Assembly: GCA_041751095.1 (NCBI GenBank)
Contig: JBGSYC010000097.1
Location: 1 to 64,000 of the forward strand
DNA length: 64,000 bases
Source: JADCRZ01 sp041751095
GTDB lineage: Bacteria; Bacteroidota; Bacteroidia; Chitinophagales; Chitinophagaceae
Direction: 5' to 3'
Of the stretch, positions 33,271-43,018 are shown piece by piece; positions within the stretch are counted from its first letter, which is position 1, and every line of letters starts with the position of its first letter. The notes under the pieces were generated by a model. It saw nothing but the letters and a program-made list of their open reading frames with translations. It was not told the DNA's origin and searched no databases. Position numbers and translations under genes: made by a program.

Positions 33271-34485
33271 TCAATTTTTGTGCCTGGCAAACAAGGGCTT
33301 CCTTTCTGTAAGCTTTTTTGAGCGCAACAATGCTTCAAGATAATAATAATCAGCGTATGTCAACGGAGTGTCTACTTCTGAATTTGCGGGTTTTGACCCG
33401 GTGCTGTGAAGCAGGATAAAACCCTTGTTTTCACCTATTGGCGCCCGGTAGTGATCAGTGAGGTTTTTTACGATCTTATCCGCTGTTTTCCGGTACGTGC
33501 CAGCTTTACTGTAAGTGCTTAATTCATAAAGCGCAGAAGCCGTGATCGCCGCGGCTGATGCGTCACGTGGTTCATTTGGTATTGCAGGAGCATTAAAATC
33601 CCAGTATGGAACAACGTCCTTTGGCATATTGGGATGGCTAAGCATGAACCTGGCGATGTTTTCTGCCTGTTTAAGGTAGGCTTTATTCCCGGTTTGCCGG
33701 TAACACATCGTGTAGCCGTATAACGCCCATGCCTGTCCGCGGGACCAGGCTGATTCATCCTGATAACCCTGGTGGGTATTTTTCTTAAGCACCTTTCCGG
33801 TAAGCGAATCGTAATCAACAACATGATAAGAACTGTAATCCCGGCGAAAATGGTTTTTCATGGTAGTGTTGGCATGGCTAGCCGCGATGTTGTAAAAAGT
33901 AGAATCACCGGTTAATTTTGCGGCCTCGAAAAGCAGTTCAAGGTTAAGCATGTTGTCAACGATTACAGGGTACTGCCATGTGTCGGAATGATGATCCCAC
34001 GAGCGGATGCAACCGACCTTTGGATTGAACCGCTTTGACAATGTTTTGGCCGATTGGATGATAATGTCGCGGTATGCAGGATCATTCGTGAGGCGGTAGC
34101 CTGTGCCGAAACTACAATAGATTTTGAATCCCATGTCATGGGTACCGGCATTCCATTTTTCATTTTCCAGGTTGGCAGTAAACGCCCTTGCTTTTGTCGC
34201 CCACTCACTGTTCTCCGTAAACTCGTGCAGGAACCAGAGAACGCCAGGAAAAAAACCACTTGTCCAGTCTTTGGATGATACCAGTTTCAAATTCCCGTTC
34301 TCAATCGTTCTTGGCGATACCAACGCGGTATTCCCCGCTTTCGCGTTGTCAACTTCGGTTAGCAACACCTGCGTTTGCCTGGACGCATCGTTAAAGATGG
34401 TTGCAACGGGAATGTTCTGCGCATGCAGCGATGCCTGCGCTGTCATTAAATAAAAAGCGATACCAATCGTTTGTTTACATTTCAT
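33271..34485 (-). CDS. Secreted GH88-family unsaturated glucuronyl hydrolase
   Basis: 404-aa protein with a signal peptide (MKCKQTIGIAFYLMTAQASLHAQ). Family motifs are SSKDWTSGFFPGVLWFLHEFT, the Asp in GTHDMGFKIY, the second Asp in VIVDNMLNLELLF, DESAWSRGQAWALYGY and PRDASAAAITASALYEL. GH88 enzymes hydrate and cleave the unsaturated uronic acid left by polysaccharide lyases. It is the first gene of the two-gene operon with the glycosidase at 31081. No SusC/SusD pair is nearby. Confidence 0.9.
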   Translation of the reverse strand: MKCKQTIGIAFYLMTAQASLHAQNIPVATIFNDASRQTQVLLTEVDNAKAGNTALVSPRTIENGNLKLVSSKDWTSGFFPGVLWFLHEFTENSEWATKARAFTANLENEKWNAGTHDMGFKIYCSFGTGYRLTNDPAYRDIIIQSAKTLSKRFNPKVGCIRSWDHHSDTWQYPVIVDNMLNLELLFEAAKLTGDSTFYNIAASHANTTMKNHFRRDYSSYHVVDYDSLTGKVLKKNTHQGYQDESAWSRGQAWALYGYTMCYRQTGNKAYLKQAENIARFMLSHPNMPKDVVPYWDFNAPAIPNEPRDASAAAITASALYELSTYSKAGTYRKTADKIVKNLTDHYRAPIGENKGFILLHSTGSKPANSEVDTPLTYADYYYLEALLRSKKLTERKPLFARHKN

Positions 34486-34575
34486 GATGTCTGTTTTCTT
34501 GTGACGGATTTGCCAAAATGTTTAAGCAAGTATCTTAACCGGAAATTTTGGTGTGGAACTACCAGTAAACGCCGG

Positions 34576-35601
34576 TTAATATTGAAAATAAATCTCAGTA
34601 GCCCCGTAGCCGTACGAAGCGTGATATTGATTGACAAAACTCCTTACTTCTTTTTTATGGCGTAAAAGTTCATGTATCTCATCGCGAAGGCGGCCACTAC
34701 CTAAACCGTGAATAATAATAAGGGATGGCTGGCGGTGCGCTATAGCAAGGTCGTAGTATTTTTCAAACTCCTTTATTTGAATGCTTAATATCTCATAACT
34801 GCTGAGGCTTTTCCAGTCGTCAGTTAACTTTTCCATGTGAAGGTCAACAGCGAATTTAGCGGGTTCCAGGTGCTGCCTGGCTTTTGACGCTTCATATATC
34901 TTATAGCCGCTTGCGGAAAGCTTCCCGAGATCAATTTTATCTTCAACTATTTTGTCAGGAAAGTCATCAAAGAGCTTAAATGAAAAAGAAGGCTCACCCT
35001 TCGTCTTGATTTCTTCAATTTTTGTGAAAATCTGTTTAGGCCGCAATTTCAGGGATGTTTCAAAATAGTCCGCTTTTTTCTTTTCAGGTGTTATCAGCGA
35101 AAACTCGCACGCTATTAAAGGACCGTCATTTATCTTTTCAAATGGGATGTCGTGAAGGTAGAAATCCTGGTTATTATATACCTGGTTTTTCAATTCAAAT
35201 TCGGGTTCGCGCAGATAACTTATTTTGTAATCGAAATTATAGCCGGTAGAGGAGCCATTTACAAGGTGAACCTTCAGCATTTCGACTATTTCGTCACCAA
35301 ATTCATCAACTCCAAACTTAGGCAGGATGGTCAGCCATATACCGTTTGCTTGTTTTGTTGGGGTTATGTGCTTTTCCCGGGGAACCTGGTCAATGTATGT
35401 TTTGGCCTTCTTCTTTTCAGGGAAAAGTTTTTTCTCTGTAAATCTTTTAAAGTAAGGGTACTCCAACTGGTCGTTGTAGGCCGGGAACCTCACTCCTCTT
35501 ACTTCCACCATTACCATCGTATCATTTATGATTTCTCTGACTTCGGCTTCCTCATTCGAAAGTTTTACAACCACCTTGTCTCCTATTTCAAATTTCATCA
35601 T
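34576..35601 (-). CDS. DUF2027 and Smr domain protein
   Basis: 341-aa soluble protein. The N-terminal region (KFEIGDKVVVKLSNEEAEVREI) forms a small beta-barrel-like module of DUF2027. The C-terminus is an Smr domain from about 255: FAVDLHMEKL carries the family DLHG-like motif (here DLHM), followed by LIIIHGLGSGRLRDEIHELLR. Smr domains are nucleases in MutS2 and related proteins; the role of this Bacteroidota architecture is not established. Confidence 0.87.
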   Translation of the reverse strand: MMKFEIGDKVVVKLSNEEAEVREIINDTMVMVEVRGVRFPAYNDQLEYPYFKRFTEKKLFPEKKKAKTYIDQVPREKHITPTKQANGIWLTILPKFGVDEFGDEIVEMLKVHLVNGSSTGYNFDYKISYLREPEFELKNQVYNNQDFYLHDIPFEKINDGPLIACEFSLITPEKKKADYFETSLKLRPKQIFTKIEEIKTKGEPSFSFKLFDDFPDKIVEDKIDLGKLSASGYKIYEASKARQHLEPAKFAVDLHMEKLTDDWKSLSSYEILSIQIKEFEKYYDLAIAHRQPSLIIIHGLGSGRLRDEIHELLRHKKEVRSFVNQYHASYGYGATEIYFQY

Positions 35602-35711
35602 GCAAATTTAGTCAGGTTTGATGATAATCTGCCTGCGTAAAAAAGGCCGGGTTTCTTAGTATTAATTTGTAGGGTCTGAGGGCTGCCAAAAGTCATGTGA
35701 AATCTGCATCG

Positions 35712-37421
35712 TCAATTTAAAATCTTAACTCCTGTGTTATTCCTTAATTTGCTGTGTTGCCTTCCATAGAGAAAGTAAATTACCAGGCCTATGGAAAGCC
35801 AGATAAGAAAACGCAGCCAGTTGGTATAGCTTTCCTGGGCCATCAGGTAAAAGCAGCTTACCAGCCCCAGAACCGGTATAAGTGAAAAGGCTTTTATATA
35901 TGAAAGGATTGACACGATAACCGCAAGGGCCCAGAAAAGCAGCATGGGGAATCCCTCTCTTGTAAATATCGAAGAAAAGTGTTCAGGGACGTAGTATACA
36001 ATGCAGGCAACCGCCGTAACAAACATTGCAGGTACAAGGTATTTGCCGCTGACAAACGGGACTTTAAACTTTGACACCGGTCTTACCGCTCTCTTCTGCA
36101 GCACCAGTACGCCGGCGCAAACGAGGACAAAAGCAAATAAAGTCCCTATGCTGGTAAGGGCAAGCACGACATCAAGATTTAAAAAAAGTGCAGGAACAGC
36201 TACTAAAAAGCCGGTAAGGATAGTAGAAAATGAGGGCGTTTTATAAACCGGGTGCAGCCTCGAAAATATTTTTGGCAGCAGGCCATCGCGGCTCATGCTC
36301 ATCCAGATCCTTGGCTGGCCTAACTGAAAAACCAGCATAACGCTGGCGGTTGCTATAATCGCGCTTACGGCTACTATCCCTGAGATCCACTTTAGCCCTC
36401 GCGCCTCAAAGATCAATGCCAGCGGGTCTCCCACGTTGAGCCGGGTGTAATGGACCATGCCGGTAAGCACTAAACCAAGCAATACATATAATATGGTGCA
36501 TATGATCAGCGAGTAGATCATACCCCGGGGAAGGTCACGCTGCGGGTTCTTACATTCTTCAGCCGTTGTTGATATCGCATCAAAACCGATGTATGCGAAG
36601 AAAACGGCGGATACACCTTTCATAATCCCGGAGAATCCATTTGGTGTAAAAGGCGACCAGTTAGCGGGATTTACATAATAGGCACCAAGGACGATGACCA
36701 GGAAAATAACGGCCAGTTTAATGATCACCATAATGTTACTGGCTGCCCGCGATTCTTTTATCCCGACAAAAACGACGGCGGTAATTAAAACGACGATGAG
36801 AAGAGCAGGCAGATCCATGATCAGGGGAAACCCCAATGCATTGGGGGCATTCAGCCATGCGTTGTACCTGGATAAAAGACCTGCGTCGACGTTCTGCAGC
36901 AACTGCCCTTCTGATACGGCTGCGGAAACCTGGTTAAACCCTGCATTAGCCGTTGAATAATCCATAGTCAGCCATCCGGGAATATGCAGACCCGCCTTAT
37001 TCAGTAAACCGGTAAAATAATCGCTCCACGATATAGCCACCGCAATATTCCCTATCGCATATTCCATCAGCAGGTCCCAGCCTATGATCCAGGCAAATAT
37101 TTCACCAAATGCCACATATGAATAGGTATAGGCACTACCGGACACGGGTACGGTGGACGCAAATTCGGCATAGCATAAAGCTGCAAATCCGCACGCGACA
37201 GCCGTAAACATATACAGGAATATTACGCCCGGGCCTCCATCGTAACAGGCTTTTCCTATACTGCTGAATATACCTGCACCGATCACAGCCGCGATACCCA
37301 TAAGCGTCAGGTCACGCACTCCGAGCACCCTGTTCATATTCGAGTGGCCATCAGCTAAACCGGCTTCAGCATCTGACAGGATTTTATCGATCGATTTCTT
37401 CCGGAGTAACGAATTCGACAT
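35712..37421 (-). CDS. APC-family amino-acid permease
   Basis: 569-aa inner-membrane transporter with 12 or more helices. The early segment DLTLMGIAAVIGAGIFSSIGKACYDGGPGVIFLYMFTAVACGFAALCYAEFAS is the CAT/APC-type substrate-binding region, and GVSAVFFAYIGFDAISTTAEECKNPQRDLPRGM near 275-310 is strongly conserved in cationic amino-acid transporters. A periplasmic-loop extension near 150-190 adds length. Substrate is not determinable. It is likely monocistronic. Confidence 0.9.
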   Translation of the reverse strand: MSNSLLRKKSIDKILSDAEAGLADGHSNMNRVLGVRDLTLMGIAAVIGAGIFSSIGKACYDGGPGVIFLYMFTAVACGFAALCYAEFASTVPVSGSAYTYSYVAFGEIFAWIIGWDLLMEYAIGNIAVAISWSDYFTGLLNKAGLHIPGWLTMDYSTANAGFNQVSAAVSEGQLLQNVDAGLLSRYNAWLNAPNALGFPLIMDLPALLIVVLITAVVFVGIKESRAASNIMVIIKLAVIFLVIVLGAYYVNPANWSPFTPNGFSGIMKGVSAVFFAYIGFDAISTTAEECKNPQRDLPRGMIYSLIICTILYVLLGLVLTGMVHYTRLNVGDPLALIFEARGLKWISGIVAVSAIIATASVMLVFQLGQPRIWMSMSRDGLLPKIFSRLHPVYKTPSFSTILTGFLVAVPALFLNLDVVLALTSIGTLFAFVLVCAGVLVLQKRAVRPVSKFKVPFVSGKYLVPAMFVTAVACIVYYVPEHFSSIFTREGFPMLLFWALAVIVSILSYIKAFSLIPVLGLVSCFYLMAQESYTNWLRFLIWLSIGLVIYFLYGRQHSKLRNNTGVKILN

Positions 37422-37538
37422 ATATGGTTTTAATGGATTGCAAATTCAGGCGTACGAAGCGGGATCAGTTATAAGCCTAAAGGTTCAGAAAACCAGAAAA
37501 CTCCTGATGCTTACCTAAGCTGGCAGGATGGTTCTACG

Positions 37539-38504
37539 CTAATAATCTCTTTGCACAAGGAACAATGCAAGCTCCCGTAACGGAGCCTTCCGGGCTGATA
37601 CAACGGTGATGTCCTCAAGGTGTTGAAAAGCTGTGTTGATGTACCTGTCTTTCAATTCCATTGCCCACTCGTCAACACCACAATCCCTGAATAATTGTAC
37701 AACACGTTCTACTTTATCGTGCCTGTTTCCAGACATCAGGAATTGCAGATCTTCAAGCTGGCTATCACTGGCAACCTGCAGCGCCTGGATCATAAGAAAC
37801 GTTTTCTTGTTAGCCAGAATATCGCCTCCCACCTGCTTGCCGAATTTAACAGGATCACCAAAGGCGTCAAGGTAATCATCCTGCACCTGGAAGCCTATGC
37901 CAAGATTTCGCCCCATTTCATACAGGTGCTGCTGATTCCCCCGGCTTGCACCTCCGAGAACAGATCCTAACTGGAGGCTTGCGGCGAGCAATACCGATGT
38001 TTTCAATTCAATCATTTTAATATAATCATCGAGGTTAACTTTGTCGCTTTGTTCAAAATCCATGTCGAGTTGCTGGCCTTCGCAAACCTCTCTCGCAGTC
38101 CGGTTAAAAAGCTTTAAAATCCTTTGCAGGTACTCCGTTTTGATTTTATTGAGGTATTCGTAAGCTACAACAAGCATAACATCTCCTGAAATCAAAGCGG
38201 CAGGTTCCCCAAATTTTGCATGCACGGTCTGTACTCCGCGGCGCAATGGCGCCTTGTCCATAATATCATCATGGATAAGACTGAAATTATGAAATAACTC
38301 GATGGCCGTTGCCACATGGTAGACATCGGGGTTAATCACATCAAACAATTCATTTGCCATCAGGCACATTACAGGCCTTATCCGTTTGCCGCCAAGGGAA
38401 AGAAAATAGTCAGCCGGATCGTAAAGAGTTGATGGATATAAAGGAAAGTGTTTTACATCGAATTTTTCTTTAAACATGAGGGATAGCTCTTCAAAAGAAT
38501 GCAT
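37539..38504 (-). CDS. Polyprenyl diphosphate synthase
   Basis: 321-aa trans-isoprenyl diphosphate synthase. The first aspartate-rich motif LIHDDIMDKAPLRRG and the second QVQDDYLDAFGD are intact, with GGKRIRPV upstream binding the substrate and GGDILANKKTFL after. It condenses isopentenyl diphosphate with an allylic primer; product length (geranylgeranyl or longer) cannot be read from sequence by eye. The start at MHSFEELSLMF is favoured by homolog alignment; two in-frame alternatives (ATG 9 and GTG 30 bases upstream) exist. Confidence 0.92.
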   Translation of the reverse strand: MHSFEELSLMFKEKFDVKHFPLYPSTLYDPADYFLSLGGKRIRPVMCLMANELFDVINPDVYHVATAIELFHNFSLIHDDIMDKAPLRRGVQTVHAKFGEPAALISGDVMLVVAYEYLNKIKTEYLQRILKLFNRTAREVCEGQQLDMDFEQSDKVNLDDYIKMIELKTSVLLAASLQLGSVLGGASRGNQQHLYEMGRNLGIGFQVQDDYLDAFGDPVKFGKQVGGDILANKKTFLMIQALQVASDSQLEDLQFLMSGNRHDKVERVVQLFRDCGVDEWAMELKDRYINTAFQHLEDITVVSARKAPLRELALFLVQRDY

Positions 38505-38679
38505 ACAGGACATTGATTTGCTAAAATACCGCACGCCTGCAGCGCAACGGAATTTTAATTTATTTTGATTGGGGATTTTAGATTTTAAACTTTTTATCGA
38601 AATGTATTCCTATCGGGATATCAGCCAAACCGGGGCAGGCAATTTTCCCGGCGTGATCAGGATCAGCCCCGTTCAAAAA

Positions 38680-40725
38680 TTATTTCCTTGATTTTTTTTT
38701 CGGAATTGGTTTTTCGTTCTTTGTTTTAACGCTGCCATTCTCCTGTTTTTCCAGGAGCTTTTCTTCTGTCATCACGCTGGTAAGCACCCATTCATAATCA
38801 AGCTGCCGCCTGGTAAGATTGGCAGAAATCACTTTGATGCGGATCTTATCACCGATCCTGAACGTACGCCCGCTTCTTCTGCCGGCAAGGCAGTAATCTG
38901 TTGCTATGTGCAGGAAGTCGTCGTAATCGTGCAGGCTGTGAATGCTCACCAACCCTTCACATTTGTGCTCAACCGTTTCCACCCAAAAACCGAACGACGA
39001 AACGCCGCTGATCACGCCTTCAAATTCATCACCAATGTAATTTTGCATGTATTCAACCTGCTTGTATTTATTGGCCGCCCTTTCTGTTTCCATGGCCGCC
39101 CTTTCCCTGTCGCTGCAGTGCTTGCATTTCGCTTCCATTTTCTTGTCGGGAGTGATATTATTATTCAGCACTTCGTCTAACACACGGTGCACCAGGATAT
39201 CCGGGTAGCGACGGATCGGTGAAGTAAAATGTGTATAATGTTCAAACCCCAGCCCATAATGGCCTATGTTTTCAGAGGTGTATATCGCTTTGGCCATGGT
39301 TCTTATCCCGAGCTGTTCAAGAACGTGCTGCTCAGGCTTGCCTTTAACTTCTTCAAGCATCAGGTTAAAGGAAGCTGCTATACCTTCCGGTGTTTTGGTT
39401 TCGAACTTATGACCATACTTTTTTGCAAACTCCACAAAGGGCAATAGCTTTTCCTCATCCGGGGTGTCGTGAACCCTGTAAGGCACCGGGACTGCTTTTT
39501 TATTCACTTTTACTTTGGCCACGCTTTGAGCCACAACTCTGTTTGCAAGCAGCATAAACTCCTCTATCAGCTGATGCGCCTCCTTGCTTTCTTTGATCAT
39601 AATGCCAACCGGTTTCCCCAGCGGGTCTAACTTGAAACGAACTTCCGTTGAAGAGAAATTAATTGCTCCCTTTTCAAAGCGCTCCTTTCTGAATCGCTGA
39701 GCCAGCTCATTCAGGATAAGTACCTCATCTTTGTGCAAGCCATCCTGCTTTTCAATAATTTCCTGCACTTCTTCATAGGTAAAACGATGGTTGGAATGAA
39801 TAACGGTTTTCCCAAGCCAGCTATCTTTTATTTCTCCCCGCGGCGTAATCTGGAAAACTGCCGAAAATGTAAACTTGTCTTCGTGCGGCCTGAGTGAACA
39901 CAATTCATTGGAAATCCTCTCCGGCAACATGGGATTTACCCTGTCTGGCAAGTACACTGACGTTGCCCTCTCATACGCAGCCTTGTCGAGTTCAGTGTCG
40001 GGCTGTACATAATAACTGACGTCTGCAATGTGAACGCCAATTTCATAATTACCGTCGGGCATACGCCGAAAAGAGATCGCGTCATCAAAGTCCCGGGCGT
40101 CGACAGGATCAATAGTAAAGGTCATCACTGGCCGGAAATCTTTACGATTCCTGGTCTCATCCTGGGGAAGTACGTCGGGTAATCTTTCAGCTTCTTCAAT
40201 TACATCGTCAGAAAAACGAATAGGGAAACCACTTCCCATAATAAGTTCTTTCATTGCAAGGTCATTCACATCACTTGCATTGATCACCTGCAGCACTTCA
40301 CCCTCAGGCTTTTTTTTCTTTTGCCATTCAACTATTTTTACCACTACCCTGTCGTTATCTGTCGCTCCGTTTAATTTATCCAGAGGAACATATATATCGG
40401 GCATAGACTTGTCTGTATCCGCAATAAAGAAAGCGAAGCTTGCACTTATTTCTATACGTCCCTGGAATTCCATCTGTTTTCTCTGCAGAACTTCGGCTAC
40501 CTGTCCCTGCATGCGGCCGCTTTTTCCCCCTTCACTTAAAATTTTTACACGCACTTTATCCCCATGCATCGCCGTATTGAAATCATTGGGGCGGATAAGG
40601 ATATCCGTTTCCAGGTTTTCCACCACCACATATCCCATTCCTGAACGTGTGATATCCAATACACCCTTATAGGTGCCCTCCGCAGACGACTTATCCTTTT
40701 TCTTTTTAGTTTCTTTCTTTCCCAT
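38680..40725 (-). CDS. rnr: Ribonuclease R
   Basis: 681-aa 3'-to-5' exoribonuclease of the RNB family. Cold-shock domains occupy about 20-150 (TYKGVLDITRSGMGYVVVENL), the RNB catalytic domain starts near 195 with FTIDPVDARDFDDAISF holding the metal-binding aspartates, and includes YPDILVHRVLDE. An S1 domain from about 575 (GDEFEGVISGVSSFGFWVETV) and a Lys-rich tail end it. The N-terminal winged-helix domain of E. coli RNase R is absent. It is the last gene of the six-gene operon, 9 bases after lpxK. Confidence 0.94.
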   Translation of the reverse strand: MGKKETKKKKDKSSAEGTYKGVLDITRSGMGYVVVENLETDILIRPNDFNTAMHGDKVRVKILSEGGKSGRMQGQVAEVLQRKQMEFQGRIEISASFAFFIADTDKSMPDIYVPLDKLNGATDNDRVVVKIVEWQKKKKPEGEVLQVINASDVNDLAMKELIMGSGFPIRFSDDVIEEAERLPDVLPQDETRNRKDFRPVMTFTIDPVDARDFDDAISFRRMPDGNYEIGVHIADVSYYVQPDTELDKAAYERATSVYLPDRVNPMLPERISNELCSLRPHEDKFTFSAVFQITPRGEIKDSWLGKTVIHSNHRFTYEEVQEIIEKQDGLHKDEVLILNELAQRFRKERFEKGAINFSSTEVRFKLDPLGKPVGIMIKESKEAHQLIEEFMLLANRVVAQSVAKVKVNKKAVPVPYRVHDTPDEEKLLPFVEFAKKYGHKFETKTPEGIAASFNLMLEEVKGKPEQHVLEQLGIRTMAKAIYTSENIGHYGLGFEHYTHFTSPIRRYPDILVHRVLDEVLNNNITPDKKMEAKCKHCSDRERAAMETERAANKYKQVEYMQNYIGDEFEGVISGVSSFGFWVETVEHKCEGLVSIHSLHDYDDFLHIATDYCLAGRRSGRTFRIGDKIRIKVISANLTRRQLDYEWVLTSVMTEEKLLEKQENGSVKTKNEKPIPKKKSRK

Positions 40726-40734
40726 GCATCTAAT

Positions 40735-41811
40735 TTAAGAAGATTGTTTAAAGTTATGTATGAACCCTTTAACTTCCTCAGAAAAGCGATCGCCTTCATC
40801 AAATAAAAATGCATGCGTAATCGGAATTACGAAGAATGGCAATTCCTTTAGCCTTGTTTCAAATTTTGTCAACCTCACCGCATCTTTTTCCGTTGTCAGA
40901 ATGATCTTGGCTTCCGATTGAATGCCATCAAATTTGCTGATTATTTCTTTCAGGTCATCTATGGTAAAAACCTGGTGGTCGCCGAAGGTAAGCTGGCAAT
41001 AAGCTGATGATTTTTCGGACAGAAACTTTTTTAAAGGCCTGGGGTTTGCGATGCCAGTTACCAGAAGTACTTCTGCTTCGGTTTTAATGTCATGCTTTTG
41101 CCCGGAGATGATATGGTACGGTACTCCGTACCGGATGGTAGAAAAATAAATCTGCTGGTGAGGCATAGGGTTGATCTCGTTCGCAATATCATTTTTTTCT
41201 TCAACGGTTAAATCCTCTTTGCATTTTGTTATTACGATGATGTCTGCGCGCCGGTAGCTTTTTCTTTCATCCCTCAGGTTTCCTGAAGGCAGGTACCAGT
41301 CGCGCGTAAAAAGGTTGCTGCATTCAACCAGTAAAATGTTTAGTCCCGCCCTGACGGAGCGGTGCTGGTAAGCGTCATCGAGCACGATGACCTTTGTTTC
41401 GGGACGATCATGGAGCAATTGAGGTATTGCCACCAGGCGTTCTTCACCTACTGCCACTGAAACATCCGGAAATTTGAGATGAAAAAGCATAGGCTCGTCG
41501 CCAATATCCAAAGCAGTGCTTTTTGCATCAGCGAGAGCATATCCTTTCGTCTTACGTTTGTAGCCCCGGCTTAAAGTTGCCACCCGAACCTCATTTTGAA
41601 GCATGGCAACAAGGTATTCAACCATGGGAGACTTGCCGGTTCCACCGACGGAAAGATTTCCTACACAGACAATCGGCAGATTGAAAGAAGCGGATTTAAA
41701 AATATTTGCGTCAAACAACCTGTTTCTGCACCATACAACCAGGAAATATATCAGAGAGAAAGGGAACAGCAGTCTACGCAGGGCGACAGGCAGCGGAAGG
41801 TTAAAATTCAT
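40735..41811 (-). CDS. lpxK: Tetraacyldisaccharide 4'-kinase
   Basis: 358-aa lipid A biosynthesis kinase. Walker A-like VGNLSVGGTGKSPMVEYL lies near residues 50-67, preceded by an N-terminal membrane-associated helix (LRRLLFPFSLIYFLVVWCRNRLFD). LDDAYQHRSVRAGLNILLVE is the family DDGxQH motif with Ala for Gly. It phosphorylates the disaccharide-1-phosphate to give lipid IVA. Its start overlaps the cyclo-ligase gene by 11 bases. Confidence 0.93.
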   Translation of the reverse strand: MNFNLPLPVALRRLLFPFSLIYFLVVWCRNRLFDANIFKSASFNLPIVCVGNLSVGGTGKSPMVEYLVAMLQNEVRVATLSRGYKRKTKGYALADAKSTALDIGDEPMLFHLKFPDVSVAVGEERLVAIPQLLHDRPETKVIVLDDAYQHRSVRAGLNILLVECSNLFTRDWYLPSGNLRDERKSYRRADIIVITKCKEDLTVEEKNDIANEINPMPHQQIYFSTIRYGVPYHIISGQKHDIKTEAEVLLVTGIANPRPLKKFLSEKSSAYCQLTFGDHQVFTIDDLKEIISKFDGIQSEAKIILTTEKDAVRLTKFETRLKELPFFVIPITHAFLFDEGDRFSEEVKGFIHNFKQSS

Positions 41812-42370
41812 ATGTCTTATTCGTAGTAATGCATATATTTAAAGGTACATCAAAATCATTGATGTCTTCAATCGACTCTACAGGGTCAAAGTGTGAAAAC
41901 CCGATTCGTAAAACATCATTTCTGCAATGGTGCAGATACCTGTCGTAGAACCCTTTTCCGTATCCTACCCGGTATCCTTTTTTATCGAAAGCCAGTAAGG
42001 GTACAAATACAATATCTAATTCGACGGGGTCAAGAGAAATGCACTCCATAGGCTCTGCAATTCCGAACTTGTTTGGTTTGAACACCGTATCCTCCTCCAC
42101 AGCACAGGCTTTCATCGAATGATCATTCATATCGGTAACGGGGAAAGCGACGCGAAGCCCGGGAATGCGGAACGATAAATATTCTACCATCAGGTGAGTG
42201 TTTACTTCGCGCCTTTCCGTAGCAGGCCAGTAACTCATGATTGTTTGTAAAGGGGGAAGCGGCCATTGCTGAAACCTGATCAGCAGGAGATCATCGAGGC
42301 GGTTGCTTTGCAGGAGTGTCAACGCGTTTCGTTTCCTTAAAAAAATCTTGCGCAGTTCTTTTTTATTCAT
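41801..42370 (-). CDS. 5-formyltetrahydrofolate cyclo-ligase
   Basis: 189-aa enzyme that converts 5-formyl-THF to 5,10-methenyl-THF using ATP. The N-terminal KKELRKIFLRKRNALT (basic ATP-binding start), FVPLLAFDKKGYRVGYGKGFYDRYL (the GYGKGFYDR signature) and EDINDFDVPLNICITT near the end fit the family. Length is typical. It is embedded in the operon between bioD (12-base gap) and lpxK (11-base overlap). Confidence 0.93.
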   Translation of the reverse strand: MNKKELRKIFLRKRNALTLLQSNRLDDLLLIRFQQWPLPPLQTIMSYWPATERREVNTHLMVEYLSFRIPGLRVAFPVTDMNDHSMKACAVEEDTVFKPNKFGIAEPMECISLDPVELDIVFVPLLAFDKKGYRVGYGKGFYDRYLHHCRNDVLRIGFSHFDPVESIEDINDFDVPLNICITTNKTYEF

Positions 42371-42382
42371 GTACCGGTGATT

Positions 42383-43018
42383 TCAAGCGTTCGGGGTAAG
42401 CGCTGTTTTGATCAAAACGGATTGTTGATGTAAACTTTCCCGCGTAATCTCATTCAGTTTCGGGATTTTTCCAATTACCGGGTATCCGCTCCAGCGGGAT
42501 ATCTCATCATGGTATTCCAGGTACTCATCATTAAATATCCAACCTGCCACGTTAAGTTTATTATACCTGCATACTTCAGCGGTTAGCAGAGAATGATTGA
42601 TGCTGCCCAGGTAATTTCTGCTTACAAGGATGACAATGGCGTTTAATTTTTTGATAAGGTCAATAACAGTGTCGTCATCATTCAGCGGCACAAGGAGGCC
42701 GCCGGCGCCTTCAACCACGAGTGTTGTATTGTGCGATTTCAGTTCGTAAAAACGTGCGCTAATCAGGTCAAGGTCAATTCTCAAGCCTGCTTCCCTTGCA
42801 GCGATATGCGGAGAAGCAGCCAGCCTGAACTTGTACAATTCATCGTGAACAAGCGCGTGAGAATGAATAAGGGCTTTCACAAGCTCACTATCGGTACCCT
42901 CATCGTATCCTGCCTGTACGGGTTTCCAGTAGTCTGCTCCAAGTGCGTTGGCAACAATTACCGACGTGATGGTTTTACCCACATTGGTTCCGATGCCTGT
43001 TACAAATACCGGTGTCAT
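42383..43018 (-). CDS. bioD: Dethiobiotin synthase
   Basis: 211-aa ATP-dependent enzyme of biotin synthesis. The P-loop is FVTGIGTNVGKTITSVI (residues 5-21), the DAPA-binding KPVQAGYDEGTD follows near 37, and VEGAGGLLVPLNDDDTVIDL matches the family EGAGG motif. No other bio genes are in this window, so the biotin pathway is dispersed. Its start overlaps the rsmD stop by 4 bases. Confidence 0.94.
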   Translation of the reverse strand: MTPVFVTGIGTNVGKTITSVIVANALGADYWKPVQAGYDEGTDSELVKALIHSHALVHDELYKFRLAASPHIAAREAGLRIDLDLISARFYELKSHNTTLVVEGAGGLLVPLNDDDTVIDLIKKLNAIVILVSRNYLGSINHSLLTAEVCRYNKLNVAGWIFNDEYLEYHDEISRWSGYPVIGKIPKLNEITRESLHQQSVLIKTALTPNA

